Origin: Musa acuminata AAA Group
Lineage: Eukaryota > Streptophyta > Magnoliopsida > Zingiberales > Musaceae
Assembly (NCBI RefSeq): GCF_036884655.1
Contig: NC_088340.1
Coordinates: 7,922,501 to 7,986,500 of the forward strand
DNA: 64,000 nt
Direction of reading: 5' to 3'
Below, in pieces: positions 33,312 through 46,000 of the stretch (its first letter is position 1; each line of letters opens with the position of its first letter). Both the position numbers and the translations under genes were made by a program. A model generated the notes under the pieces. It was given only the letters and a program-made list of their open reading frames with translations, had not been told where the DNA came from and made no database searches.

Positions 33312-36077
33312 ATGGCTGCCACGAACCCCGGATGCGTCAAGGTCAGTCCATTCGAAAGCCCAAACTGTCAATGCACCTCCCCCATCTCTCTCCACTCGGA
33401 TCGATCTGATTCTGTTTTGTGATGGCTATCGCGGATCTCATACTGGGTTCGGGTGCGTAAGATCTGAGTTGATCAGATGAAGCGATCTTGACCATTTGTT
33501 GTGTAATTTCACATCTAATTGTTTTGCCTTGTGAATTTGACCAAATGGGCACGGTTTAACCCTTTGTGCCGGGTGGAATTAAGGGACGTGGTAAAACCCC
33601 CAGTGACATTATGAACCAACTCAAAGAAAGTGGGCGAATGTGGTCTTGAAGCGATTATAATTGCCACAAGTGAGGCTCCTCAGTGCGAGTAGCTTTTTCT
33701 CTGTATGTTATTGATCATGCTAATGAGCGAAAATAAGGGGGTTTTGTTATGTAGTATTGCTTTCGGAGGGACGGTTAATTGTGACTTGATATCGTTCAGA
33801 GAATTTTGATCTTCATAATCATAGGGAGGGTTAGTTTATGACATATGCACAATTTCCAAATTCTTTATGTGTAAATCGTAAGGAGGTGAAAAGAAGCACT
33901 AAACTGACTTTTCATAAAGATAAAGAGTTGTTGGTAAGTAGAATCAGTATGCGTCAGGAAAACCACTGCCATCTGCCACCACTAAGACATCATCTTTGTT
34001 GGTCCAAAAGATCAATAGTAGCTCTGCAGAGGTATACTGTAAATTTCTGTTTAACAAAAATGATAGTCTATTGTGAACATGTTACCTAAAAAGTATGAGG
34101 TTGTGAGCTGAGGATAGGTGGAGCTGCTGAGCTCCGAATATGTTTCCTTTTCTCGGAGCTCTTGATGTTTCACTCTAACTTGGAAAAACTCAAATTGTTC
34201 AGTTAGATGATCACTAATCTTCATATATTTACTTCTGTTTCAGTTAAATCTGCATCGTCACATTTTGTTGTTTTCAGTTAAAAAGTTCCTTTCCTAACTG
34301 CCAAATTTAATTATTCATGAAGCATTACGTGTTCTAGTTTTTATATGTATTTATAATGATAATCCTCTTTTACTCCACATCTGCTGGCTTCTGCCTCCTT
34401 AATGCCAATAGCAACCCGATCAAGACTCGGAGAGTTCGATGCAGAGCACTGCTGATATGACAGCATTTGTGAGTTTTCTTTCCCATGACATTTTTGACAT
34501 TTCAAAAAAGATTGACATCATTCTTTTTACTCATTTCCATATGTTTTAATGTGATGGAACCAGCACAAAGTTGGCCTCATAGCTAATGAACTTTAGGGTC
34601 TTTATCATAAAGAAACAATGTATGGTTATTTATTTTCTCTCTTGACAAACTCATATTAAAGTAAATTGCTTTTGTTAATCTATTCACTTTCCTTTCAGGT
34701 ACAAAATCTCCTCGTGCAGATGGTAAATTTTGTCTTTCCACCAAGAATTTTTTGTTTTTACTGGAGCATATGCGGTTTCTTATATTTGGAAGTTCCTTTT
34801 TACAGAAAACCAGGTTCCAAGCAATGTCAGAGGGCATTGTTTCAAAGAATATCCTTTGCCAAGCCTGTCTTAACAATGTGCACAGGACATATTGTCTTTT
34901 GTTTTACTGGACATCTTGGTTGACTCTGTTTCACTCAGTGTTTACACATTTCTAGTGTGTGATAAACTAGGATCAGAATAACTCACTCATTTTAATTATA
35001 TATTTGACTTTGATATTACAGTTGTTAATTGTGAAACATATGTACTGTTATATCATTATATCAAAGTAGTATCTATACCCTAAGTGGGAGTATTACATAC
35101 CTTTCAATATGCCAGTTATTGAGTTGATAGTTGTATCTTTCTCTTACAGTGCTTTCTTTCAGGATTCAAATTCTGCTGATTTAATCAATTTGACATTACT
35201 GGTAAATCATATTATAAGCCTCATTTTCACCTCTTTTAGCTGTTAAAATGCTTTTTCCAATCTTGCCTAGGAGTGACAAATTGGTGCAGTATTTCAGATG
35301 TCCAAGTACCTTCCGATCAAACAATACTTGTACATAAACAAGAAGCAAGTTATTAGATGATTGGGCAATGGTATTCATTACGTTGCTGCATTTACAGAAA
35401 CTAATTAACTTCATGAACTCAGTAAGAACATAAGGTTTCCAGTTTCTCGAGATTGAATACGGAAGACAGTATGGTGGCAACATCAAACACATGATAAAAT
35501 AAATGCATGTTCCTTTTATGTTCATGGGTATACTCAAAATACTGCTTGCAAAATTTTACTCCAAATCTGCAATGACTGTCCAATTTTTGGCAGGAACTCT
35601 AGAATGCTTAATCTAAATGGACCCAGTTTAAGAGTTCATAATGGGCATAACAGAGGACATTCCTTCTGGGAGCAGGTTTTGGTGATAAATGTTGGATTAA
35701 ACTCTGTATTTATTTTTACAATTGTCTATTTTGTTCTTAATCGAAATTAAATCAAATTGTTTGCAATTTGTGCATTTTCATCTCTGCCTCAACCAAACTA
35801 TTAATCATTTCCATTGCAAAACCTATGCCTTTGAATTATGCTCCCAAGAAGGCTCTTATTCCTTTTCAACCCCTGCATTCTCTTCATCTTTATATTTCAT
35901 GCGTAAGCGCTAGCATTGTGTCGAAATGTGGATGTTCTTCTTAACTGCAATTCACTAGATGAAATGGGAAGCAAGATAGATGAACTGGAGCAGAGCATCC
36001 AAGACCTCAATGCTGACATGGAGGGTGCATCCAAGTCGAAGCCTGAAGACGATAAGCCTTCCGACGAGCCTGTGTAA
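33312..36077 (+). CDS. HSBP: Heat shock factor binding protein (HSBP), 91 aa
   Basis: Small coiled-coil protein that binds trimeric heat shock factors and damps the heat response. Exons: 33312-33341, 34412-34468, 34699-34722, 34806-34848 and 35956-36077. Reading gives 91 residues: a variable N terminus, then DSESSMQSTADMTAFVQNLL and EGIVSKIDEMGSKIDELEQS, which are the family's hallmark heptad region (about residues 15-70), and an acidic tail ending PSDEPV. The first three introns are GT-AG. The fourth (34849-35955) must be AT-AC to keep the K-I-D-E-M sequence. Convergent with the importin gene, whose stop lies about 0.9 kb downstream. Related in sequence to maize EMP2-type HSBPs. Confidence 0.94.
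34849..35955 (+). other. AT-AC (U12-type) intron in HSBP
   Basis: The intron begins ATATCCTTT (34849-34857), an exact minor-spliceosome AT-AC 5' splice site. It ends ...TTCTTAACTGCAATTCAC, where TTCTTAAC (35938-35945) matches the U12 branch consensus and the branch adenosine is about 11-12 nt from the terminal AC. No GT-AG pair nearby gives the conserved protein. Confidence 0.9.
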
Positions 36078-36212
36078 GCTTATGAGAAGCAGGTGATGGG
36101 CGGACGATGCTGGGATTAGGGGTATCGTTCCTTTCATCATTTGCTTTTCTGCAGTAATATGGAAACCACAAGTAATCCTGTTGGTATCATTAGGAATCTA
36201 TTGTACCTCTTT

Positions 36213-36391
36213 GTTAGCTGACACCCACAGATGTTTCTGAAACTAACGACTGCAATTCTTGGTAATATCTTCATGCAATCTATTGTGCTCCGCTTGTGGG
36301 CTTGTTAGCTGACACCCACAAGTAATCCTGTGGTTTCTGAAACTAACCACAGGTGTTGATACATAAGCTTGCTATTTATTGTGCTCCGCTT
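36213..36391. repeat. Tandem duplication of about 90 bp in the HSBP 3' region
   Basis: gttagctgacacccaca ... ttctgaaactaac ... attgtgctccgctt occurs at 36213-36295 and again at 36304-36391. The duplication probably lies in the 3' UTR or just beyond it. Confidence 0.7.
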
Positions 36392-37014
36392 TCTGTATGC
36401 TTCGAGTGGTTTGCTGATGATGTTTAGGTCTTAGATGTATCAACACAAAAGAATTAATGATGTGAAACAAAGAAGAAGGTTTATGAGGGCCAAAATATTA
36501 AGCAAAGAATTATAAGAATTTCAAACAAGAAAGGCAACCGTGTGAGATTTGTAAAGAGATATGAGAGGTTTGGGTTTCCGAATTTATCAATCTTGGAAAT
36601 TGAGATGTGCTAAATTAGAGGCATGCATTCATATGAGATTCCAAATTAGCTAGCTAGTCATGACTGGATATTGTCTGGAATATATATTATTTATGCAGAA
36701 ACACGGTGGATCTCTGTAACGATGTTTCTATCCAAAGAATACAATTAGCCTGGTGGTGGTGAAACCAACCACTGAATCCCCCTGAAAAATTTACAACTTG
36801 ACGTTTTGCTCTCACTGGCAAAGGAAGCAATAAATAACTCTCAATGGATAAGCTCAACATCGACTTCAATCAAATATGTAATTTGGGCAAAATTTGTTTG
36901 TACATACATTCAACAACTTACAAGCATATCAAACCTTAAAAGTCTGCTTTCTTCCTCTCTTTCTTCTTGACAAGCCCTTTCTTCATTTATCACAAACATT
37001 AACGATGGTTAAAG

Positions 37015-40000
37015 TTACCTTCTTATAACCTTTCTCACAACAGATTTTTGTACATCTGTCAGGTTCTGCAATGCGTGAGAATGTGGCAGCATTAGTAGAG
37101 AGATTAAACACTACTACTCCAAACTATATCAAGTAGCAGTTATGCACAAATCTACCTGGGAAAGATAATTGAAGAGTGCCTGATCGGTTTCATACAAGTT
37201 CAGAACAAAACTAGTCAAATACTCTGCCAGTTTGATCTGCAAAGCATGATGTGACTTATGAGAAGAGGGCACACTAATTTTTAACAAGACCTATGTTAGA
37301 ATTTAGATAACAAACCTCGTTTAGTGGATCAACTTTTGTAAGATCATCATCATAGTCACCATCATCATCACCCTGGAAGTTTGGGCAACACATGAGACAG
37401 TGACCTCCCAAGTACATCAGAGTAAATGTATGTGGAGAACCAGATAGGTAAAGGGTTTGCATTGGTGATGTGTCCTCACCTCATCAAACACCTTTGCCAT
37501 GGCATCAAGATGTTTGACTGAAGGATTAACATTTGATGGCACGGTAGACGAATATAGTATATCTTGTGGAACACCACTTCCATTGTTTGAAGCTTCTTCC
37601 CAGTCGCTATCCTACAGGGACAGCTAGCTTAATGAAGATACTAATATAATATATTTGGTATGTTTCATGTAAGAGACCAAAGTCACCCAACTACCTCATC
37701 GTCATCATCATCCAAGGCTTGTTCCTGAATCTCAATAAGTGCATCCGATAATAGAGCAAATATCTGCAGTTATGCAGAGCTCAAACTTCAGGTTCTCACA
37801 AAAAAGAAGAAATCATGATGAAATTGCATACAACATTGCAGATGCACTCAGGTAAGCATTAAGTTTAGCAGGTTAGTGAACAAATGATCCATCAGAAGAA
37901 ACTACCAACAAGTATTTATCAAATGTTATCTCCATGAAATAATAAGTTACTGCTAAATATTCTAAATCCATCCACAGTCACAAATAGGGTATTTATTAGA
38001 TTTTTTTTGGTAGAAAAGATCACACATCATGCTGGAAACAATCATTATTCACACCATTTCCAATCTCATAATGATAGTGACAAAGAAAACTCAAATGGAA
38101 GATACAAGTATTTCATCCAAAAGTATCAAAAGAGTTTCTGGCCAAGACTAAGATATCAATGGCCTAAAAGGCCACACTTAGATTATAAAATAACCAATTA
38201 AAAGACTAATCCAACTTTTTCAATGTTCAAAATGTGCTTCATACCTTTGCAGGAAGCGGTATCGTCGTCCATCTGTCAGGAGCTAATTTTGCTTTTGATC
38301 GTGTAGTTATACCTGCACTAGACTGCATTCTCAAATGGAATAAGATTTTCTAATATATTTCTAAAGGACAATTTGGTTGCAGGAAGGAAGAATGCAAAAC
38401 CTTGATTAGATTCCCTTGGACATTGATCTTTGCCAGCTCCACATGACGTGTTGAGAATAATAGAGTCAGTGCAGTTGTTGTAACCTTTATCTGATAGGCT
38501 CCTTGAATTTCACCTTCACTCAAGAGATATGAAATTTAATGCTCCGACATTTCATCATTTCTTTTCATTTGTTTGGATACTATCACCAAAATTTCTTTTG
38601 CTGGATGTTATAACTCCATTAAAATTTAAGTGAATCAACAATTCTTTCACAACTAGTCCAATGATATGTATTCACAATAAAACATATCACCAAAGTTAAA
38701 AACCCAATGGGCATTTCACTTTAGTTGAAGAATTCTTCATATTGACCTTCTAGTCTTTCACAATTCTCTGTTGTGGGAATCAGTCCAGCAGCAAAGCCTC
38801 TCGTAAGTTAAAATCAGCCAAATTTATCTCAAAGTTAATAGAAACTGAAAGGTAAGTAACTCAGATCATTTTCATTTCTCTTAAATTGGTTCAGTATCAG
38901 AGTGAACAATCCACTCAGCAAAGATACAAAGATAGATGAGCGACTAAACCCTCATTAAATGCAATGACTAATAAAGCTATATTTTCACATCATTATTGTT
39001 CTGTTATCTTCTTTTAGTTTCTCTATAAGACACATGTTTTCAGTTCTTACCATTGTGAAAGTTGAATTATAGATACATGGTAGCTAGATACTACTGAACA
39101 TGCAAAATCCTAAAAAATGGTGAATGGTTGATACTTCAAAGCAGCTTTTTGTTTGTCTGAAACAGCTAGAACTGGAGAACCAGAAACATAAATTAAACAA
39201 AATATTTACCCTGTATTTTGGTCCATTCTGGCATTACATAACCCAGTGCATTTTCATAGCCTTTAGCAGGTATAGTAAGCAATAAATTGATAAACCGATC
39301 AACATCTGGGGTACTGAGATGTACCTGAAACACAAAAAGAGAATATCAAACCAAACTTTAATTTAATAAGGAAACAACATAAGGTCTTCTCAAACTTTTT
39401 CAGGAAAGACAGATTGACAACATAAGGTATATTTTAACAGTAAAATAGAAAGTGCGGTTGCGTTGGCATTTAAAAGACAGTATTCCAAAGGGTATGCTGT
39501 AAACAATCAGATGGAGAACTCTTATAATTGTGCTATTAATTCCTACCAGTTATCCAAGGTACCAAACACACCATAATCAGCAATTTCAGAAAGAGTAAAA
39601 TTATATGAAATGTAAGTTATAGCAACATTTTATTCTATAATTTAACAAAATATAAGGACATTGTAAAGCAGCAGAAAGTCAAAAGGAAAAAAGAAACCTT
39701 TAGAACGATAATTACCAGTCTAGCGAGAATAACAATCAAGGAACTTTTTAACCCAGATATTTCACATGACTGCATACGCCACACAACAGAAGCAACGAGC
39801 TCATGAATGTGCAGAGACATTTGGGATGGCAAATGTAAGATAAGCTGCAAAATGTAGCTGCCCACGAAAAGTGATCCTGAACTTTCGAGGTCTGGGTCCA
39901 GAAGTCTGTAAAACATCAACCAGGAATTTATTGGAATGCATTAAAAAAATAACAATTGTGTCAAATTTGACACAATAGACCAACATATCTTGGCACCACA

Positions 40001-43000
40001 TGATGAACAATAAACTGTCACAGAACACACAAAAATGAAGAATACAGTGGGTGCTTGGACAGGTAGTAGAACTTAGTAGGAAGGACAGAAACCAATTATT
40101 TGATAAACATCAAAACAATCAGTGACATTCATGGATCAAATCTTAGAAATGCACTACAAGTTTACTGATTATGCAAACTTCATGTAAGTTTGAAATTTTA
40201 AACTAAGGGGAAGAGAAAACATCTTAACATGCTAATAACCACTTTTTTGAATAAGTACAACTTCAGTAATAATTACAAAATCTCTTTTCTTAGGTAACAA
40301 ACTCTCAGTGTCACTAAGCACTGATTGTTATTCCAGACAATCTCTTCTACAGGTAAACCAACCACTTTCACAATCTACAAGTCCTAATTATGAATAATGA
40401 GTCAGAATCTTAGTACAGTTAAGTTATCACAGAACAACTGGTTAATATGTAAGTATAGAATTAAGCAAAAGATATGACTAGAGGGGTACTCCAATAAATT
40501 AAAATGAAGATAAATTACAGATTGCACCCAGCAAAAGTGAAGTCCTTAGAATTACCTAGAAGCAGCATCAAGTAATCTTTTCATTGTAAGTGCTGGGTCA
40601 CCAGCCCACACTAGCAACTCTTGTCTTCCTCCAGACAGGAAGGAAGCCAAACATTCTGTTGCATTCTGAAATTCAATCATGGAATAAAGAAAGTGACCAC
40701 ATATTGTAAAGATACAAACAAACAAAGGTGACTGCAGTAACAACAAAAACTATACCAAATACTTCACCTGCATTTCTGCATGATCATCACTTTGGAGGAC
40801 AATTTGAATTACAAGATTGAAGCAAGCATCAAAGATTGCCTTTACCACATCCAGAGGAGCACTCTATAATACATCCCAATTAATGATTGTCACCAACAGG
40901 AATCCAATAAATGGTAACACAGTTCATCTAAATTTTAATGAATAGAATAAGCAAAACTAAAGTCCAAAAACTTACTTTCAGTAGCATAATCAAAAGGTCC
41001 AATGAGCCAGCAACTAAACCAACAGGCTGTGACTGTGGCTGATGCATTTTATGATACAAGACAAATATGTCAAGCAGAATGTGTCAGAAAACACTTTAGA
41101 CAAAAAGAAAAAAAGAAACAAGAGAAATGCTCTTTACACCCAGAAAAGAAGCCCAGGATAGATCCCAGGTGATTCTCAATCCTTCATCAAATCTCATATC
41201 CAACCATGAACTGATATAGTTTCCCTTAATTTTTACAACATTTTTTTGCTGACAACAGTATCTTGTTTGAGCTCTTGTGGGCATCTATAGCAATGATATC
41301 AATTCAATTCCTTTTAGTAGATAAAGCTTACTTTTTCCAAAACAGATCTAATGGGTGGCAAAATCCGTGAGACCAGAGGCTGTAAACATCCTGGAGCATT
41401 CTTGATTACCTGAAATGCAAATAATCTTATCAAGTCAACATATTTAATTGATTACAACATGCCATATAAAACTTGAAAAATATTCTATAGATCAATACAC
41501 AAAGTTATCCATGTTGAACAGTTTAAGAAATACAATCCAGAAAATATAGATAATTATGGTGTCAATTGAACACAACTTACAGCGAACACATGGAGAAAGA
41601 AGATTGGGGGGAAAAAAAAGAGGTGCACGGTGTGATGCCCAACAATTCTAAACAATTAGCTCCTCTTATGCATCAATTTTGAAATAATTTTTTGGATGAT
41701 ATTGATTATGCAGTTTTAGAAGTCAGTACTCAGGCTACAAAGTTTTACAGAGTGGACCAGACCCGATCAAGACTCCAGCCTAAGTCAATCAAGTCGAGGT
41801 CCAACCGACTTCAGAAGGTTGAATGCTGGACTTCTTGTATCTCAAGATGCATGTTTGACCCTGCACAAGATATGGACATCAACAGTTTTGCACTGCGAAA
41901 GATTGGGTATGATTTCTTGCTTTAAGAAGAAGTCGTTCAAAGACTAGGAGTTGCAGATGATCACATCTACTTTAAGATGGAAAGGAGCTAAATCCTAATT
42001 ATCTAACAAGTCATAGCTTAGGTGAAACAAGGGTTCAATTACCCTTTTCTCACCCCTAAACCTGCCATCCATACAAACCATATGGACATTTCTATGACCA
42101 GTCAGTACAATCAGTAAGGATACGTATGCAGGGCTCTTTTTTGGGGTACAATCAGGAAAACTTGATTGAAATTAAGAAGGTTAAGAGTAGGGATATTTAA
42201 GGAAGGTTTATCATGTTATTTCACTATATCGTTATGTAATATGTACAGATTTCTAAACTTGTCAAGCTCCTATTTAGGTTAGGATAATTGGAGCTAGTAG
42301 CTCTATATATAGGTATGCTTGCAAGTTTCATATTTTGTCCACACACTAAATACTGAAAAACAGTTTTTTAGAGAAAGGATGTAGTAAATACCATGGGAAT
42401 ATTTAACTTTTGAGCATAAGTTTGCTCAGCCATAAGAACATATGTCTGTTATCAGGAAACATGTTCTACATATATACCAAAAGTACCACAATAATAACAC
42501 ATAGAAGGCAGATATATGGATATCGATCGACATTTCCTTCTATCCAAATCAAATACATTGAGAGTACCTCCAAGACTTCAACTGCATCGATACTGATAAA
42601 TGGATCTGAAACATGTTGTGACCACACATCCAAGATGATGGGGGAGATAACAGGTTCAATTGTCATTGATTGTTCTTGACCTATAATTCCAAAAAAATAT
42701 TAAAATAAAAAAGAAATCATGACTCTCATTGCTTCAGAGAGAGATCTCATCTCCAGGTTCTAGGTGCTATGAATATGAGACATATTTAAATCATAAAAGC
42801 TCAAAAAGATACACACCTGCCTTAATAGCTGCTTGAAGTGTTTCAAGTACAAGATGTAGGGTTTCATCTGATGCCTGAGAAAAACAAAATATTGCCAATC
42901 AAAACTCATTTTGAAAATAAGCTTAAAAAATTTATAACTACATACCTGTCTCAGAAGATTTGTTAGAGACGACAACAAGCCCATTATATATGGTTGAACA

Positions 43001-46000
43001 TTTTCACTATATACTGGCAGAAGCTGGGATAATGCCCTGCAAGCACCAACTTTTACAGGTGCTGGACTGCACAACAAATATGCCTAAATTAGCAAAAAGA
43101 TTGCCTCACTACAACTAAGTTGCAAATGCAGCAATGATCTATTTCTTACACATCTGAAGCTATCGCTTGAATAGCAGCATATAATGACTGTTCACATATC
43201 CTTCTATTTATCTGCATAGTATTTAAAATACTCAGTATCTGGAATATTCCATGTATGGCAAGGAGGACAATCAAGATTCAAGAGGATGGAAATCAATGTC
43301 ATACCAGAGAAGAGAACTTGGATATAGTTGAAAAAATGCGTGCATGAAGAAAAGGACATTCATGTATTCCTGACAGCAGAAAACCATCATATTTTAACAT
43401 TAGAAAAACCTAGTTCTAAAAGAACTTTGACTACCTGCCCCTGAATCTTCAGTGATCATCTGCTCAAGAAGATTCCTTAAGTTATCTTTTGTTAGCTTTG
43501 AAGCCTGAAAGAAGGGTAAGATTCAAGGACTTATAAAATGAAACCCAAAGGAAAGCAAGACTAAAAAATAAAGATGAAATGTAGTCATTCCAGCTAGGAG
43601 TCCGAATGTAAACAAAGTTAATGTTGACAGCATCTTATCATCAAATCAGATAAGAAAACAAACCTCTGCTTCAATCAACTGTTCGGATAAAGAAACCAGT
43701 GCAAATAGAGATGCTTCTTGTAACTGGAACAACCAGCAGCAGTTTGAAATTTGACAATAGATACATGTACAAAAAAACAAATATGAAAAACCAGCCTTCA
43801 GCAGACAGAAGTCAAGGTAAACATTAAGTAGTAGTAAATGTACCAAGAGTCAAGTACAAACAACACGTCATAATTACATCACAAATAGCATCAAAATCAT
43901 AGTTCACTGAACATAAATAAAATAAATAAGAAGCACAAGAAACGAGCTCCATTGCCACTGACAACACAACTTCTTGAAAAACCAAAATTGGATAAATTTC
44001 AGCTAAAAGAATTTGAGAGTTTGTGACCCAACTGTTATGGGTACGGAAGTAGTATATACACATCTGAGATCTCCAGATGAACCTATTAGATAGGGAGTCA
44101 TTTTGAAATAGCAGCATATGGAGAAGAAGAGGAAGACATAAGAACACTTTATTGGAAACAATAAGAAGAGTTTCAACAGCTGATGACTTTTATTTTAAGT
44201 AGTAAGGTTGAGCTCAACAGAGCTTAATGGCACGAAAAGATCCATGTAGATGAAGACAAATAGTCTGATGTATGATTTGTTGTTTTTCAATTTAAACTCA
44301 TGTAACAAGAGAGCAAACTTCCACAAGCACCTAAATTTCAAACAATCTAGGTGAAAAGTATCACATCCCAGCCTGATAGATCTACCAACCTAATAACTTG
44401 GATACAATGGACCTAAAACCATGTGATCCAAAATGTTTAAACTCAACTTACTAGTAGTATCCCATCTAGTTCTTATACTGTCATAATCCCCTCTCGCTTA
44501 GCGATGAAGGACTAATCAGCATGTTGTGTCCTTATCAAGGTCCAACATAAATCCACCATCATTTGCTAGCGGACAACATGTGAAGCTCATGGCCCAATCA
44601 TGGCTCCACCCCTTGACATGCCTCTTGCACCATACCTCAATAGCCTTTTCTTACATAGCACCAACCACCATATGTGTGTAGTACTAAGTCTAGTATGGTT
44701 ACAATTTTCAGTCTGATCTGATAAGCCAACTTAATAAACCTAAAGCACATGACCCAAAATGCTTAAGTTCAATTCTTTATCAGTACACCAATCTAGCCCT
44801 ACATTCCATAATAACCTCCCACTAAATCAAGGTGTCACAAAAAAGTAAGAGAACTTCTAACATATGGAGCAGCATCATATACAAGGAAAAGTTTTTAGAT
44901 ATATGAAACCAAAAACTTAATATAGAGTTAGAAAAATGTTCACTCACTCTCCACCAATCTGCAGAACCTGCACCTTTTGCTTGGCATGATTCAGAAAAAT
45001 GGCTTTGACATGCCTCCATTATAGATTTGATTGCTTCTCCACCATAAGCATTAGTTAACTCTTCCAGCAGGAGAGACCCTGGATATAGTTTATTTAGTAA
45101 ATGCATCATAAAAATACAACCGAAATTTGTAAGTGCTGATGACAATTTCAAGCTCATGGAAGTATAAATACAGTCTCCAAACAAGAATTAAATGACACAA
45201 AACATGAAAACTATATGTCATGACTCTATAAATCACATTAGCTACTAAATTCCATTGAATATCATAAACAACAAAGAAATATGAAGGATTCCCTTGATGA
45301 GCCAGCACCTACTAAGTAAACACAGTAAAAATGCCTAGACCAGCTATGAGTATCAGTCTCCCGACAGGCCAAAACATGGGCCTAGTGCACCATAAATTGG
45401 CCAACTTTTGCTTTGTCTTAAGAAAAACATGACCTACAAAGTCTTAATTATCATGCCAACAAAAGGATGGGCATTAAGCAGATAACATGGTCTGGTACTG
45501 GAAAAAAGTTTGAATATTTATAAATAAAAGCTATGAACATTATGAGGCAAAATTCCTTTTCAACACAGCTGCACTCAGAGAAAGAAGAAAGAGGAGCAGT
45601 TCTAGCTACTGGTAACCCTTCAAGATACAGATTCATTTAAGATTGCTACATTTTCTTGTTAACTCCTGGCCAAGAGTGAAAACATCCAGAAACTTAAAGA
45701 CCAACAAAGAAGAAATGCTTCTCTCAGCACAAACTAAACCTCCATAAATCAACTGTTGCCCAATTAAAGCCATAAGCTCCCAGAAACTAAAGTGAAACAA
45801 ATAAGTCCACCAGAACAATTAATTTTACCTGGATACTCTGGAGAAGAATTATAAGGATTAACTAGAACTTGTTCAAATAATTTGTACCTGATACACGACA
45901 ACTATAAGTTACATCATCCTCATCCGCAACATACTGGTTAGCATCTAGTGACCAACTGTGTTCCTACAACAAAGTGAACATCAAAAAAAAAAAAAAACAA

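Noticed and set aside
45828..45888. Coding-looking stretch (frame reading LFEQVLVNPYNSSPEYP) directly after importin exon 12, ending in a possible donor
   Set aside because: Its frame is not compatible with the phase of exon 12 at either end, and skipping it gives the expected importin sequence; most likely chance, though a cryptic exon cannot be fully excluded without RNA data.
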